A stretch of DNA of 64,000 bases from positions 3,996,503 to 4,060,502 of the forward strand of contig OZ024787.1 of the NCBI GenBank assembly GCA_964017065.1. The letters run 5' to 3'. Position numbers and translations under genes: made by a program. The notes under the pieces were generated by a model. That model was not told where the DNA came from, ran no database searches, and saw only the letters and a list, made by a program, of their open reading frames with translations. This DNA is from Haliclona indistincta (Eukaryota > Porifera > Demospongiae > Haplosclerida > Chalinidae). Of this stretch, positions 1-10,863 are shown piece by piece. Position 1 is the stretch's first letter; every line of letters begins with the position of its first letter.

Positions 1-231
1 GAGGAAAACAGCAGCACATGAGTGTAAATTTGGATAGTGATGAGTAAGTCAAATCATCATAATTCGTTTCCTAAAATAACATAAATATTTGTCATCGAGT
101 GCTATTTCATGTGATTCACTGACCGATATGGTTGTCGATGTTGTCTCAGATGACAAATTGATCTGCAGATCATCTTTTACTTGAGAACTGTATGCTGGTG
201 GTTCTTGACTATAATCAGTGGTAGACGTCAT
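1..231 (-). CDS. Dispanin (CD225) subtype I, 3' part outside window
   Basis: Exon 1 is 124-231 (36 codons) and exon 2 begins at 70 and runs off the window start. Intron 71-123 has GT-AG ends on the minus strand. Exon 1 begins MTSTTDYSQEPPAY and carries PPAY at residues 11-14, a NEDD4-type WW ligand like the PPxY of mammalian IFITM3 (family knowledge). The visible part of exon 2 matches the Cys-rich half-membrane helix of the complete paralogue at 6878-7372. The TM2 exon is not in the window, so intactness cannot be judged. It is the subtype I member of a 7-kb unit that begins left of the window. Confidence 0.75.
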
Positions 232-598
232 GGTGCTTAGGACCAGTTTCTATACCATTTGTGAATTGCCGAAACTCAAAAGACTTTGTGGTTAGAAGAG
301 ATGTACAACTCTTTATACATCTCATCAGTTTTCATAACATCTAATCAGACGCTCAGTCACATTTAGATCAAAGTTCATTTACCAATTGAAGACAAATGTC
401 AACAGTGGGTGTGAATCAGCATACATGCAGCATGGATTCTTTGTCTGTATAAAATTTCCAAGATTATCAAACTATCTTTTAAATTTTTATAGATGAATGT
501 AAAAAGTTAAAATACTGAGAAATAATTTTTTTTAATAGAACTGTACTGACAAAGCAGTTACAACACAATAATCTGACTTTAGTCTATAATTTGAATGT
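232..598. other. Intergenic spacer, subtype I to subtype II
   Basis: Apart from the upstream TATA region I see no gene. It is similar to 7373-7745 and 14067-14476, which fits duplicated spacer DNA. Confidence 0.5.
311..317 (-). promoter_or_regulatory. TATA box of the subtype I gene at 1-231
   Basis: TATAAAG reads on the minus strand about 80 bp before the ATG at 231. The same box at the same distance lies before the paralogue at 6878-7372. Confidence 0.5.
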
Positions 599-1163
599 TC
601 ATGAAGTGGCAGTTATTCTGAATCGGCTCATTGTGTTGAGATTGTTGCGGACGACTACATTCACTATCTGTAAAGATCCGACAATTGCGATGATAAGTAT
701 TCCGAAAACAATGGAAGCAATGGCAAATCAAAGAGCCTTGGTAGCATACTTTCGGCCTTTCACATTGTCTTGATTGTCATAAGCAGATTTGGCCTGTTAA
801 AATACATGATGACAGTTTTGCAAGTACTATATTATTATTCTATTATGTGCATGTACTAACCTTTGCACTGAAGTATACTGCGAAAATATTCAGTGGAAAA
901 CAACAGCACACGAGTGCAAATATGGACAACGGCAAATAACTCAAGCCACCATGATCCTCACCTGTTAAAATTATATTTTATTAATTCTGTAAATAAATAA
1001 ATTTTTGCATTTAACTGACCACTCTAGTCCGTGGCTGAGAAGTTCGTAATTGTGGTGTCCATGATGTATTATTAGAATGGGTCGTGTATATCTGCACTGC
1101 GACGGGACTAGGCTCATGGCTGGTGTAAGGTGGTGGTGCCGGAGTACAATCAGGAGTAGACAT
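599..1163 (-). pseudogene. Dispanin subtype II with nonsense codon before TM2
   Basis: Exons 1020-1163 (48 codons), 861-956 (32 codons) and 599-793 are recognisable. Exon 1 starts MSTPDCTPAPPPYTS with PPPY at 10-13. Exon 2 encodes the YLPLSIFALVCCCFPL helix. Its acceptor is shifted: the expected AG is followed by 5 extra bases, and only the second AG (GTGAG) restores the frame. In exon 3 the codon that is CGA in most subtype II paralogues is TGA (plus strand aaatcaaag instead of aaatcgaag near 728), so translation stops 21 residues into exon 3, before TM2. The change fits CpG decay. Downstream sequence still reads in frame to a TGA at 599-601, so the loss looks recent. A truncated single-helix product cannot be excluded. 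Confidence 0.75.
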
Positions 1164-1244
1164 GGTGTACTGCAGATATCAAATGGCTTGTTGTACTTGA
1201 GACAACTGTGTCACTGAGTATGAGTTAGAGCTACTCTCTGCTCT

Positions 1245-1252
1245 CTTTTATG
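1245..1252 (-). promoter_or_regulatory. Degenerate TATA box of subtype II gene
   Basis: CATAAAAG lies about 85 bp before the ATG at 1163 and is followed by the GAGAGCAGAGAG stretch shared with other subtype II leaders. Confidence 0.35.
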
Positions 1253-1587
1253 TTTGTAGCAGCACAAGTGCTTACTCACAGTACATCAGAGATCATTGGG
1301 AATATTAATTCTAGTAGCAACATCAAAGACAAGATTCAATAGATGGAGTACACCAGCACACACATGGGGAATTGTCAGCTAGACAGTGTGATATTTTGCC
1401 TAGACTTCAGGGACTATGTATTCTATGTCTGTTGGGACTGTGTCCAAGCAACTATACTGTTAATTAAATTCACAGCATGCACAAAGTTCAATATCAACCA
1501 TCTTCCGGTGTTAGATGTCTGAGTGTAGGTTGACAAGTGCTGCATACAAAACAACTCTTGCACTGACAAAACCATAATTTGGAACTA

Positions 1588-1752
1588 TAGTGGAACCCCT
1601 CTTAGAGGACACCTCTCATCCCTCTATAATGGACACTTATTGAATCAATAATTATAACCCACACTAAAGCCCTTACCAGAGGACACCCTCTCTATAATGG
1701 ACAATAATTATTGTTGGTCCTGATGGTGTCCGCCTTAGAGGGGCTCCACTGT
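1588..1752. mobile_element. Mariner-like MITE, TA-flanked
   Basis: Ends are imperfect inverted repeats: tagtggaacccctct at the left and agaggggctccactg at the right. Other full copies lie at 8748-8924, 11650-11824 and 57976-58140. The copy at 57976 is flanked by TA, as in Tc1/mariner elements. There is no coding capacity. Confidence 0.65.
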
Positions 1753-1774
1753 GCACTTTTTATCATGCACCTAA

Positions 1775-1792
1775 CAGGACAGACAGACAGAA

Positions 1793-1841
<49 letters not shown>

Positions 1842-1842
1842 G
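1775..1842. repeat. CAGA microsatellite
   Basis: A tandem CAGA tract immediately follows the MITE. The same MITE-plus-CAGA pair recurs in the other array spacers. Confidence 0.9.
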
Positions 1843-2964
1843 CTAGTAAAACAGGCTATAGGTGTTCCCAGGATTTCATGTAAACTGTACATTGGAAACT
1901 ACCCTATTGTTACAAGGTAGTATTATGAATTTAAATTTGAATACTGAACAAAATAATTATAGCAAACAGTCCAAGAGGCAAGCAACGTACAGCAACAAGC
2001 AGTAAAGACTGACATTGCTGTTACTAAAGTATTCTGCGTTCAGTAAGAATCTGTATCGGAACTACACTCTGCTAGCTGTTGCATGCTCACCTTGTTTTGG
2101 CTGATTTGGTCATCTGCTTTGGGCTGGATTGTCAGTATTAATACCCACTTGTGATGGATGGTAACATGAAGAAGGGCTTTTGTATAAGTAAGAAGACATG
2201 ATCATCGAAAAATACTATACTTAACTGGCAAAATTTGCTATAATTTATTTGTAAAAAAGATGAATCTTAAAAGAAGAGCACCAGAATTCTTTACTCGCGT
2301 CTCTAATTTATGTTTACTACATTTACTTGAATGTTAAATCTCTGTTAAGCAACACATTTAGCTCCAATTAAGAATGTCTGTGATGGTATAATTACTATGT
2401 ATTCTTCGTAGTTAAAGTGAACAGGATGTGTCCTCTGACAGGATGTATCTTTTTTCTTGATAAACTAATATAATTATTATTGTAGCATTCGCGAATGCCT
2501 TTCTTTAAAAGCACTTCCATTGACCCTCTAGAGTCATGTTTATATGTGCTCATAAAATTCCAGTAATTTTAATGTTTTCAAACGTATGAAAGGTAATAAT
2601 TATATTCAATGAAAATAAATAAAAGTATACTAAGTATCCAATGAAAATACTGTAATGTACTTGACGAGATGTGACAGTATTACAATTTACTATTTTGAAT
2701 GATAACACAACTCAATTCTGTACACTAAAAATACACATTGAATATAAAGACCATTGCAGGTGCTAAAACAGGTGGTCCATTATTAGCACAACAACAGCAG
2801 CCCGAGGTAACACAATAGTAGCTAGTGCACAAAAAACTAGTTAATAGAGTTCACCACAAATACAAAATGCTCTATAACAAACTTAACTACTTGACATCAC
2901 AATGCATGGATTGTACATGCATGCATGTACAGCAGTACAGTGTTCATAGAAAAGTCTGGCATGT

Positions 2965-3340
2965 TTAATTGTTTTCAGACCGGTTTGCAAACGAAAAGGC
3001 CAGAACTACAACTAGCACTGCAGATAGTATCATGCCAACGATTATTGACACAATGGAGAAGACAACAGCTCTTTTAGCATAATACTTTCCACCTTCATAG
3101 TCACCACCAGCATAAGCAGCAGTTGCCTAAATTATAGAAAACAGGAAACTCAAGTGAAATGACTAAAATACATGTTTACCTTTACACTGCTTTGCACAGC
3201 AAAAATTCCAATAGGCCAACAGCAGCAAATAAGTGCAAATAGAGACAGTGGGAGGTAGCTGGAACCAGGTTTCTAGCGAGTGAATGGCGGAAGAAGTGAG
3301 GTTATGTATTAAATGCACCTACATGTTGGGAGGTTGCCAT
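2965..3340 (-). CDS. Dispanin subtype III, short form
   Basis: Three exons: 3323-3340 (MATSQH), 3180-3272 (31 codons) and 2965-3126 (53 codons plus TAA). All introns are phase 0 and GT-AG. The 90-residue protein has almost no N-terminal tail and no PPxY. Exon 2 encodes SSYLPLSLFALICCCWPIG with a Cys triplet at 22-24, typical palmitoylation sites of CD225 proteins. Exon 3 begins ATAAYAGGDYEGGKYYAKRA and continues into TM2 (SIVSIIVGM onward). This subtype looks closest to SynDIG/PRRT1-like dispanins, and topology is inferred from that family. A nearly identical copy at 9989-10969 is disrupted. Confidence 0.85.
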
Positions 3341-3843
3341 CTTCACAAGTCACAAATCAGTAGGAAAAGCTTTCTTCAATAATACTTGCAGTGTTTACAA
3401 GGATAGTTGATTTGTACCTCTTTATATACCCTCCTTTGATAGGGTATGATCAATGACTAGTTGATTTATAACTATCATTACACTTTGTTGAAACTCATAA
3501 GACTTTGTGAACAAGAAGAGATGAACAACTCTTTATACATCTCATCAGTTTTCATAACATCTAATCAGACGCTCAGTCACATTAGATCAAAGTTCATTTA
3601 CCTATTGAAGACAAATGTCAACAGTGAATCAACATACTGTACATGCAGCACGGATTCTTCATCTGTATAAATTTTCCTATAATTATATAATTTTTAAACT
3701 ATCTTTTAAATTTTATATATGATTGTAAAATACTGATAAAATAAATAAAAGTGTACTTCACAACACTGACAAAAACAGTTACAACACAATAATCTGACTT
3801 TAGTATATAATTTGCATGTTCATGAAGTGGAAGTTATTCTGAA
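3341..3843. other. Spacer between subtype III and II genes
   Basis: It contains the TATA region of the preceding gene and AT-rich sequence resembling 232-598. No gene seen. Confidence 0.45.
3420..3428 (-). promoter_or_regulatory. TATA box of subtype III gene
   Basis: TATATAAAG lies 80 bp before the ATG at 3340. The same box precedes the other subtype III genes (6246-6254, 11049-11057, 12909-12917). Confidence 0.55.
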
Positions 3844-4347
3844 TCAGCATATTGTGTTGAGATTGTTGACTATGTTCACGATCTCAACAGAAGATCCGCC
3901 AATTACAATGATAGTAACAAGTATTCCGAGAATAATGGAAGCAATGGCAAATCGAAGAGCCTTGGTAGCATGCTTTCGACCCCTCACATTCTCTTGATTG
4001 TCATAAGCAGATTTGGCCTGTTAAAGTATGACAGTTTTGCAAGTACTATATTATTCTATTATGTGCATGTACTAACCTTTACACTGAAGTATACTGCAAA
4101 AATACTCAGTGGAAAACAACAGCACACAAGCGAAAATATGGACAATGGCAAATAGCTCGAACCACCACGATACTGTTAAAATTAATTTTTGCATTCTACT
4201 GACCACTCTAGCCTGTGGTTGAGAAGTTCACACTTGTGGAATCCATGATGTATTATTAGAATGGGTCGTGTCTATCTACACTGTGACGGGACTAGGCTCC
4301 TGGCTGGTGTAAGGTGGTGGTTCTGAAATACAATCAGGAGTAGACAT
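3844..4347 (-). pseudogene. Dispanin subtype II with stop in exon 1
   Basis: All three exons are present with intact splice sites: 4204-4347, 4077-4172 and 3844-4017 (57 codons plus TGA). Exons 2 and 3 read perfectly: YRGGSSYLPLSIFS, then AKSAYDNQENVRGRKHATKA and a TM2 helix. Codon 24 of exon 1, CAG in most paralogues, is TAG (plus strand atctacactgtgac near 4275), so the product would end after 23 residues. The N-terminus is also diverged (CISEPPPYTS), though PPPY is kept. The rest being open suggests a young lesion, a null allele or a sequence error. Confidence 0.75.
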
Positions 4348-4659
4348 GGTGTACTGCAGATCAAATGGCTTGTTGTACTTTAGACAACTGTGTCACTGAG
4401 CATATGCAGTATGAGTTAGAGCAACTCTCTGCTCTCTTTTGATATGTTTGTAGCATCAGAAGTGCTTACTCACAGTAGATCAGACTTCATTGGGAATATT
4501 AACTCTAGTAGCAACATCAAAGACAAGATTCAATAGATGGAGTACACCAGCACACACATGGGGAAATTATGTCAGCTAGACAGAGTGTTATTTTGCCTAG
4601 AATTCAGGGACTATTTATTCTGTTTGTTGGGACTGTGTTTTTATCTGCAGTCTAAGCAA

Positions 4660-4719
4660 TTATAATGGACAATTTTTGTTGGTCTTGATGGTGTCCGCCT
4701 TAGAGGGGCTCCACTGTAC
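4660..4719. mobile_element. 3' fragment of the mariner-like MITE
   Basis: Only the right half remains, ending ggggctccactgta; the left end seen in the paralogous spacers is missing. Confidence 0.55.
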
Positions 4720-4746
4720 ACTTTTGTCATGCATAGCATTACTAAT

Positions 4747-4812
4747 ACAGGACAGGCAGACAGACAGACAGACAGACAGGCAAACAGACAGGCAGACAGA
4801 CAGACAGACAGG

Positions 4813-4858
<46 letters not shown>

Positions 4859-4860
4859 GC
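4747..4860. repeat. CAGA/CAGG microsatellite
   Basis: Interrupted tandem CAGA tract with CAGG and CAAA variants. Confidence 0.9.
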
Positions 4861-5778
4861 TAGTAAAATAGGCTATAGGTGTTCCCAGGATTTCATGGGT
4901 GTACAGTGGAAACTACCTTATTGTTACAAGGTATAATATTATGAATTTAATTTGAACACTGAACAAAATAGCAAACAGTCCAAGAGGCAAGCAACAGCAA
5001 CAAGCAGTAAAGACTGACATTGCAATGTATGTAGAAACAGTACTATAGTATTCATCTGTGTTCAGTAAGAATCTGTATCGGAACTACACTATGCTAGCTG
5101 TTGCATGCTCACCTTGTTTTGGCTGATATGGTCATCTGCTTTGGGCTGGATTGTCAGTATTAATACCCACTAGTGATGGATGATAACATGAAGGAGGGCT
5201 TTTGTGTAAGTAAGAAGACATGATCATTGAATAATACTCGAGTTAGCTTATGTCCTCCTGAGCAGCATCCAGTATCTATACATCACTGGCTAAATATGCT
5301 ATATTTGTAAAAAAGATGAATCTTCAAAGAAGAGCACCAGAATTATTTACTCGTGTCTCTAATCTATGTTTACTACATTTACTTGAATGTTAAATCTATG
5401 TTAAGCAACACATTTAGCTCCAATTAAGAATGTCCGTGATGGTATAATTACTATGTATTCTTTGTAGTTAAAGTGAACAGGATGCATGCACCTGACAGGA
5501 TGTATCTTTTTTCTTGATAAACTAATAATTATTATTGTAGCATTCGCTAGTGCCTTTAAAAGCACTTCCATTGACCCTCTAGAGTCATGTGCTCATAAAT
5601 TTCTAGTAATTTTAATGTTTTCAAATGTATAATTATATCCAATGAAAATAAATAAAAGTATACCAATGACAAAACTGCTCTACAATAAACTTATATTTAG
5701 CTACTCGACATCGCAATGCATGGATTATACATGCATGTGTGTACACCAGTACAGTGTTCATAAAAAAGTTTTGCATGT

Positions 5779-6160
5779 TTAACTGTTTTCAACGATTGTA
5801 AATCTATAGGCAACAACACCAATAATCGCCGCAAACACTATCATGCCTGCAATTATTGACACAATGGACAAGATGGCAGCTCTTTTAGCATATTGCTTTC
5901 CACCTTCATAGTCACCACCAGCATAGGCAGCATTTGCCTAAATTATAGAAAACAGGAAACTCAAGTGAAATGACTAAAAATACATGTTTACCTTTACACT
6001 GCTTTGCACAGCAAAAATTCCAATAGGCCAACAGCAGCAAATAAGTGCAAATAGAGACAGTGGGAGGTAGCTGGAACCTGGTTTCTAGCGAGTGAATGGT
6101 GGAGGAAGTGAGGCTGTGTACTATTTAGTCAAATGCACATACGTCTAGGGAGGTTGCCAT
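5779..6160 (-). CDS. Dispanin subtype III, short form
   Basis: Exons 6143-6160 (MATSLD), 5992-6084 (31 codons) and 5779-5937 (52 codons plus TAA) give 89 residues with GT-AG phase-0 introns. Exon 2 (KPGSSYLPLSLFALICCCWP) matches the copy at 2965-3340. Exon 3 differs in the second helix and ends AYRFTIVENS instead of FANRSENN, so two diverged subtype III lineages coexist in each 7-kb unit. The counterpart in the next unit is 12448-12828. Confidence 0.85.
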
Positions 6161-6877
6161 CTTCACAAGTCACAAATCAGTAGATACAATGTAAATCTTT
6201 CGTCAGCAATACTTGCAGTGTTTACAAGGATTGTGAATTCGAACCTCTTTATATACCCTCCTTTGATAGGGTATGATCAATGACTAGTTGTATTATAACT
6301 ATCATTACACTTTGACAGTTTTCTCATTGTTCTCTCTGTATTCATTGAATAGTATGGACATTACATCCTCTACTCATAGTCACGACAGTGAAGTTACTGA
6401 TATTATCTGCTCATGGACAGTCTAAGTACTAGGTGCACATTGCAAATTGCATATATCATGTTGCAGCTAGATGATTTAGTAGGACTACTAAATCGTGAAT
6501 AATAGAGAGTTAACTTATTAAATTTTATGCATGCACATACACTGGTGTCAAATTACATCTGTACTGATAGAATTGTTTGTTGCTGCTGATACACGCTGAC
6601 CGGATATTCTGTATGTTTTTATGAACGGTTTACGTATCTCAGCAGATCGATAGTAGTGAACTGCACTAGAACTACTGAGTTCGCATAGTTGTATTCAATG
6701 GACAATTACATCACATTATTAGTAATGAATAATGTTTGAGTGTGTATGTGTCAGTAATCAAAAACTATTTTTATCTGCTATATCTCCCCACAGTAACTTC
6801 AATTGTAAATTTATGTAATACAGCATAATTATTATCAAAACACTCATTTAGTATCATTCAGCTTGATTCAGCGCAGT
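6161..6877. other. Spacer between subtype III and I genes
   Basis: No gene seen beyond the TATA box. It resembles 12829-13581. Confidence 0.45.
6246..6254 (-). promoter_or_regulatory. TATA box of subtype III gene at 5779-6160
   Basis: TATATAAAG lies about 86 bp before the ATG. Confidence 0.5.
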
Positions 6878-7372
6878 TTATTGGAACCAATCTTTTGTAT
6901 TGACAGTGTGCACAATCTCAACAAGAAGTGCGCCAAGTGCGATATTGATCACGATAATTCCGGTAATTATGGAAGCAGTGGCAAGCCGACGAGCTCTCCT
7001 AGCATACCGATGACCAGCCTCATAATCATGGTTTTGAAACGCAGACTTAGCCTGAAGTAAAACAATATACAATGTCAGCTCTAGCTATCACTCATGCAGG
7101 CTAGCATACCTTCAAACTGTTGTACATTGCAAAAGCACTGAGAGGAAAGCAGCAGCACATGAGTGTAAATTTGGATAGTGATGAGTAAGTCAAATCATCA
7201 TAATTCGTTTCCTAAAAAAACATAATTATTTGACATCGAGTGCTATTTCATGTGATTCACTGACCAATATGGTTGTCGATGTTGTCTCAGATGACAAATT
7301 GATCTGCAGATCATCTTTTACTTGAGAACTGTATGCTGGCGGCTCTTGACTATAATCAGTGGTAGACGTCAT
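6878..7372 (-). CDS. Dispanin subtype I, complete reference copy
   Basis: Exons 7265-7372 (36 codons), 7110-7211 (34 codons) and 6878-7051 (57 codons plus TAA) give 127 residues. Donors and acceptors are canonical (GTCAGTG, GTATGC). PPAY is at 11-14. The exon 2 helix SKFTLMCCCFPLSAFAMY has Cys 55-57 and is followed at the exon border by NSLK|AKSAFQNHDYEAGHRYARRA, the CD225 loop, then TM2. A plus-strand reading frame over exon 3 is its shadow. It is the only complete intact subtype I gene in the window. Confidence 0.87.
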
Positions 7373-7745
7373 GGTGCTTAGGACCAGTTTCTATACCATT
7401 TGTGAATTGCCGAAGCTCAAAAGACTTTGTGGTTAGAAGAGATGTACAACTCTTTATACTTCTCATCAGTTTTCATAACATCTAATCAGACGCTCAGTCA
7501 CATTTAGATCAAAGTTCATTTACCTATTGAATGTCAACAGTGGGTGTGAATCAGCGTACATGCAGCATGGATTCTTTATCTGTATAAATTTTCCTTGATT
7601 ATAGTATAATTTTCGAACTATCTTCTAAATTTTTGTAAAAAGTTAATACTGATAAATAATTTTATAAATAGAACTGTACTTCACAATACTGATAACACAT
7701 GTGATCTGACTTTAGTCTATAATTTGCATGTTCATGAAGTGGAAG
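7373..7745. other. Spacer between subtype I and II genes
   Basis: Duplicated spacer resembling 232-598; no gene seen. Confidence 0.45.
7452..7458 (-). promoter_or_regulatory. TATA box of subtype I gene at 6878-7372
   Basis: TATAAAG lies 80 bp before the ATG, in the same context as at 311-317. Confidence 0.5.
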
Positions 7746-8292
7746 TTATCTGAGTCGGCGCATTGTGTTGACTATGTTCACGATCTCAACAGAAAATCCG
7801 CCAATTGCAATCATAGTAAGAAGTATTCCGAGAATAATGGAAGCAATGGCAAATCGAAGAGCCTTGGTAGCATGCCTTCCACCCCTCACAGTCTGTTGTT
7901 TGTCATAAGCAGATTTGGCCTGTTAAAATATGACAGTTTTGCAAGTACTATTATATTCAGACAATAATAATATTATTCTATTATGTCCATGTACTAACCT
8001 TTACACTGAAGTATACTGCGAATACACTCAGTGGAAAACAACAGCACGAGAGTGCAAATATAGACAACAGCAAATAACTCGAGTCACCACGATCCTGTTA
8101 AAATTATAATATTTGTAAAGTAATTAATTTTTGCATTCTACTGACCACTCTAGTCCGTGGCTGAGAAGTTCGCACTTGTGGAGTCCATGATGTATTTTTA
8201 GAATGACGGGTTGTGTCTATCTGTACTGTGATGGGACTAGGCTCCTGGCTGGTGTAAGGTGGTGGTGCCGGAGTACAATCAGGAGTAGACAT
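7746..8292 (-). CDS. Dispanin subtype II
   Basis: Exons 8146-8292 (49 codons), 7999-8094 (32) and 7746-7919 (57 plus TAA) give 138 residues. PPPY is at 10-13 of MSTPDCTPAPPPYTSQEP. One codon is inserted in exon 1 (DTTRHSKN versus DTTHSNN). Exon 2 is DRGDSSYLLLSIFALSCCCF; Cys 66-68 are retained. Exon 3 (AKSAYDKQQTVRGGRHATKA, then the TM2 helix) ends VNTMRRLR, a basic C-terminus. The TATA box is degenerate (TTAAAAAG near 8390), so expression may be weak. Confidence 0.85.
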
Positions 8293-8747
8293 GGCCAGTG
8301 CAATCAGTGCAGATCAAATGGCTTGTTGTACTTGAGAAAACAGAGATAACTGTGTCACTGAGTATGAGTTAGAGCAACTCTCTGCTCTCTTTTTAAGCAC
8401 TTCATCAGAAGTGCTTACTCACAGTAGATCAGAGTTAATTGGGAATGTTAATTCTATTAGCAGCATCAAAGACAAGATTCAATATATGGAGTACACCAGC
8501 ACACACATGGGGAAGTTATGTCAGCTATCGACAGTGTGTTAATATGCCTAGAATTCGGTGACTATTTATTCTAATTTTGTTGGGACTGTGTTCTTATTAG
8601 CAGTCCAATGTTAATGAAATTCACAGCATGCACAAAGTTCAATATCAACCATCTTCCGGTGTTAGTTGTCTGAGTGTAGGTTGACATTCCTTACAAGTAC
8701 TGCATACAAAACAACTCTTGAACTGACAAAATCATATAATTTGGAAC

Positions 8748-8924
8748 TACAGTGGAACCCCTATTAGAGGACACCCTCATCTCTCTATAATGGACACTTA
8801 TTGAATCCCAAATATAACCCACATAATGTATAATAAACCTCTGACCAGAGGACACCCTCTCTATAATGGACATTAATTTTTTTGTTGGTCCCGATGTTGT
8901 CCGCCTTAGAGGGGCTCCACTGTA
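8748..8924. mobile_element. Mariner-like MITE
   Basis: Left end tacagtggaacccct and right end aggggctccactgta are near-perfect inverted repeats. There is no ORF. Confidence 0.7.
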
Positions 8925-8949
8925 AACTTCTTATCACGCATAGCACTAC

Positions 8950-8950
<1 letters not shown>

Positions 8951-9009
<59 letters not shown>

Positions 9010-9026
9010 AGACAGACAGACAGATG

Positions 9027-9088
<62 letters not shown>

Positions 9089-9095
9089 TAGACAG
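8951..9095. repeat. CAGA microsatellite (longest copy)
   Basis: About 36 tandem CAGA units with few interruptions. Confidence 0.9.
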
Positions 9096-10258
9096 CTAGT
9101 AAAATAGGCTAGCTATAGGTGTCCATGGGTTAAACTGTACATTGGGAACTATCTTAGTATTGCAAGGGATTTAAATTTGAACACTGAACAAAATAGCAAA
9201 CGGTCCAAGAGGCAAGCAACAGCAACAAGCAGTAAAGACTGACATTGCAAAGTATGTAGAAACAGTACAGTATTCATCTGTGTTCAGTAAGAATCTGTAT
9301 CGGAACTGCACTATGGTAGCTGTTGCATGCTCATGCACCTTGTTCACGTCTCTGATCTATGTTTACTACATTTACTTGAATGTTAAATCTCTGTAAAGCA
9401 ACACATGTAGCTCCAATTAAGGATGCCCGTGATGGTATAATTACTATGTATTCTTCGTAGTTAAGTGAACAGGATGCATGCATCTTTTTCTTTATAAGCT
9501 GATAATAATACTATTGTAGCATTTACTAGTGCCTTTAAAAGTAATTCCATTGACCTTCTAGAGTCATTTTTATATGTGCTCGTAAAGTTCCAGTAATTTT
9601 TAAAAAGTATGCAAGGTAGTATAATCCAATGAAAATAAAATTAATAAAAGTATACTAAGTATCCAATGAAAAATACTGTAATGTACTTGCCGAGATGTGA
9701 CAGTATTAGAATTTACTATTTTGAATGATAACTCAACTCAACTGTACACTAAAAATACACACTGAATATAAAGACCATTGCAGGTGCTAAAACAGGTGGT
9801 CCATTATTAGCACAACAACAGCAGCCCGAGGTAACACAATAGTAGCTAGTGCACTAACAACTAGTCAATAGAGTTCACCACAAATACAAAATGCTCTATA
9901 ATAAACTTAACTACTTGACATCACAATGCATGGATTGTACATGCATGCATGTACAGCAGTACAGTGTTCATAGAAAAGTCTGGCATGTTTAATTGTTTTC
10001 AGGCCGGTTTGCAAACGAAAAGGCCAGAACTACAGCTAGCACTGCAGATAGTATCATGCCAACGATTATTGACACAATGGAGAAGACAACAGCTCTTTTA
10101 GCATAATACTTTCCACCTTCATAGTCACCACCAGCATAAGCAGCAGTTGCCTAAATTATAGAAAACAGGAAACTCAAGTGAAATGACTAAAATACATGTT
10201 TACCTTTACACTGCTTTGCACAGCAAAAATTCCAATAGGCCAACAGCAGCAAATAAGT

Positions 10259-10863
10259 ATAGGTTAGAGACCAAGGCCAAGGGATCTACGCGGTATAGAA
10301 ACCCGAAAAAGCCATATAGAACCCGAGCGCGTAGCGCGAGGGTTCTATGGCGACGCGAGGGTTTCTATACCGCGTAGATCCCGTTGGCCGAGGTCTCTAA
10401 CCGGCTTAGAGTATAGCAACCGTTGCTATCCAACAAGGTATTTTCGACGCTGCGCAAATGTTTTGTGAAGAACACGGCCTTACTTCAGCGATGGGAAAAC
10501 ACAGTCGAGTTTAGCTAGAGTACGTCGCTAAACGGCTTTCCATGTCTTGTTACACCTTGCTGGTACTCTGTCTCGACTCCTACCGTCCTTCCGCCATCGC
10601 TTTAGCGTCTGCTAGTGGCTTTCTGACGCAACAAAAAGTTAGTTTCTGGAACTCACTCATGCTCACACGTGTACAAGCCTCACATCACGTGTTCTTGTAA
10701 TAATGAATGCACTCTCACTAAGCAAACTGTGGTCAATCTGTTCGCGGAAGGACTCTATCTGTTCGCGGATGGACTCTATCCGTTCGCGGATGGTCTCTAC
10801 AGCAAATAGATCCTCGGATCTAATAAATCTGATTGGTCAATAACATTGAGCTATACTCTAAGT
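10259..10863. mobile_element. Composite insertion in dispanin exon
   Basis: The insert holds a 141-bp imperfect palindrome (10262-10402, ggttagagacc to ggtctctaacc), then a segment bounded by a 13-bp inverted repeat: cttagagtatagc at 10405-10417 and gctatactctaag at 10850-10862. A short duplication, taagt, flanks the insert. There is no ORF of note. Two nested non-autonomous elements fit best. Confidence 0.7.
10739..10800. repeat. Three tandem copies of a 21-bp unit
   Basis: The unit tgttcgcggatggactctat is repeated three times with small changes inside the insertion. Confidence 0.7.

Larger units (their letters stand above)
1164..2964. other. Spacer with MITE, CAGA repeat and unique AT-rich DNA
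   Basis: It holds a mariner-like MITE (1588-1752) and a CAGA microsatellite (1775-1842). The rest (about 1850-2960) has no coding signal that I can support. Matching spacers occur at 4348-5778, 8293-9988 and 11232-12447. Confidence 0.55.
4348..5778. other. Spacer with MITE fragment and CAGA repeat
   Basis: It carries a partial MITE (4660-4719) and a CAGA tract (4747-4860). The remainder parallels 1164-2964; no gene seen. Confidence 0.5.
8293..9988. other. Spacer with MITE and CAGA repeat
   Basis: MITE at 8748-8924 and CAGA tract at 8951-9095; otherwise AT-rich sequence paralogous to 1164-2964. No gene seen. Confidence 0.5.

Noticed and set aside
8951..9095. CAGA arrays as possible CRISPR-like repeats
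   Set aside because: There are no spacers between units; simple microsatellite in a eukaryotic context.
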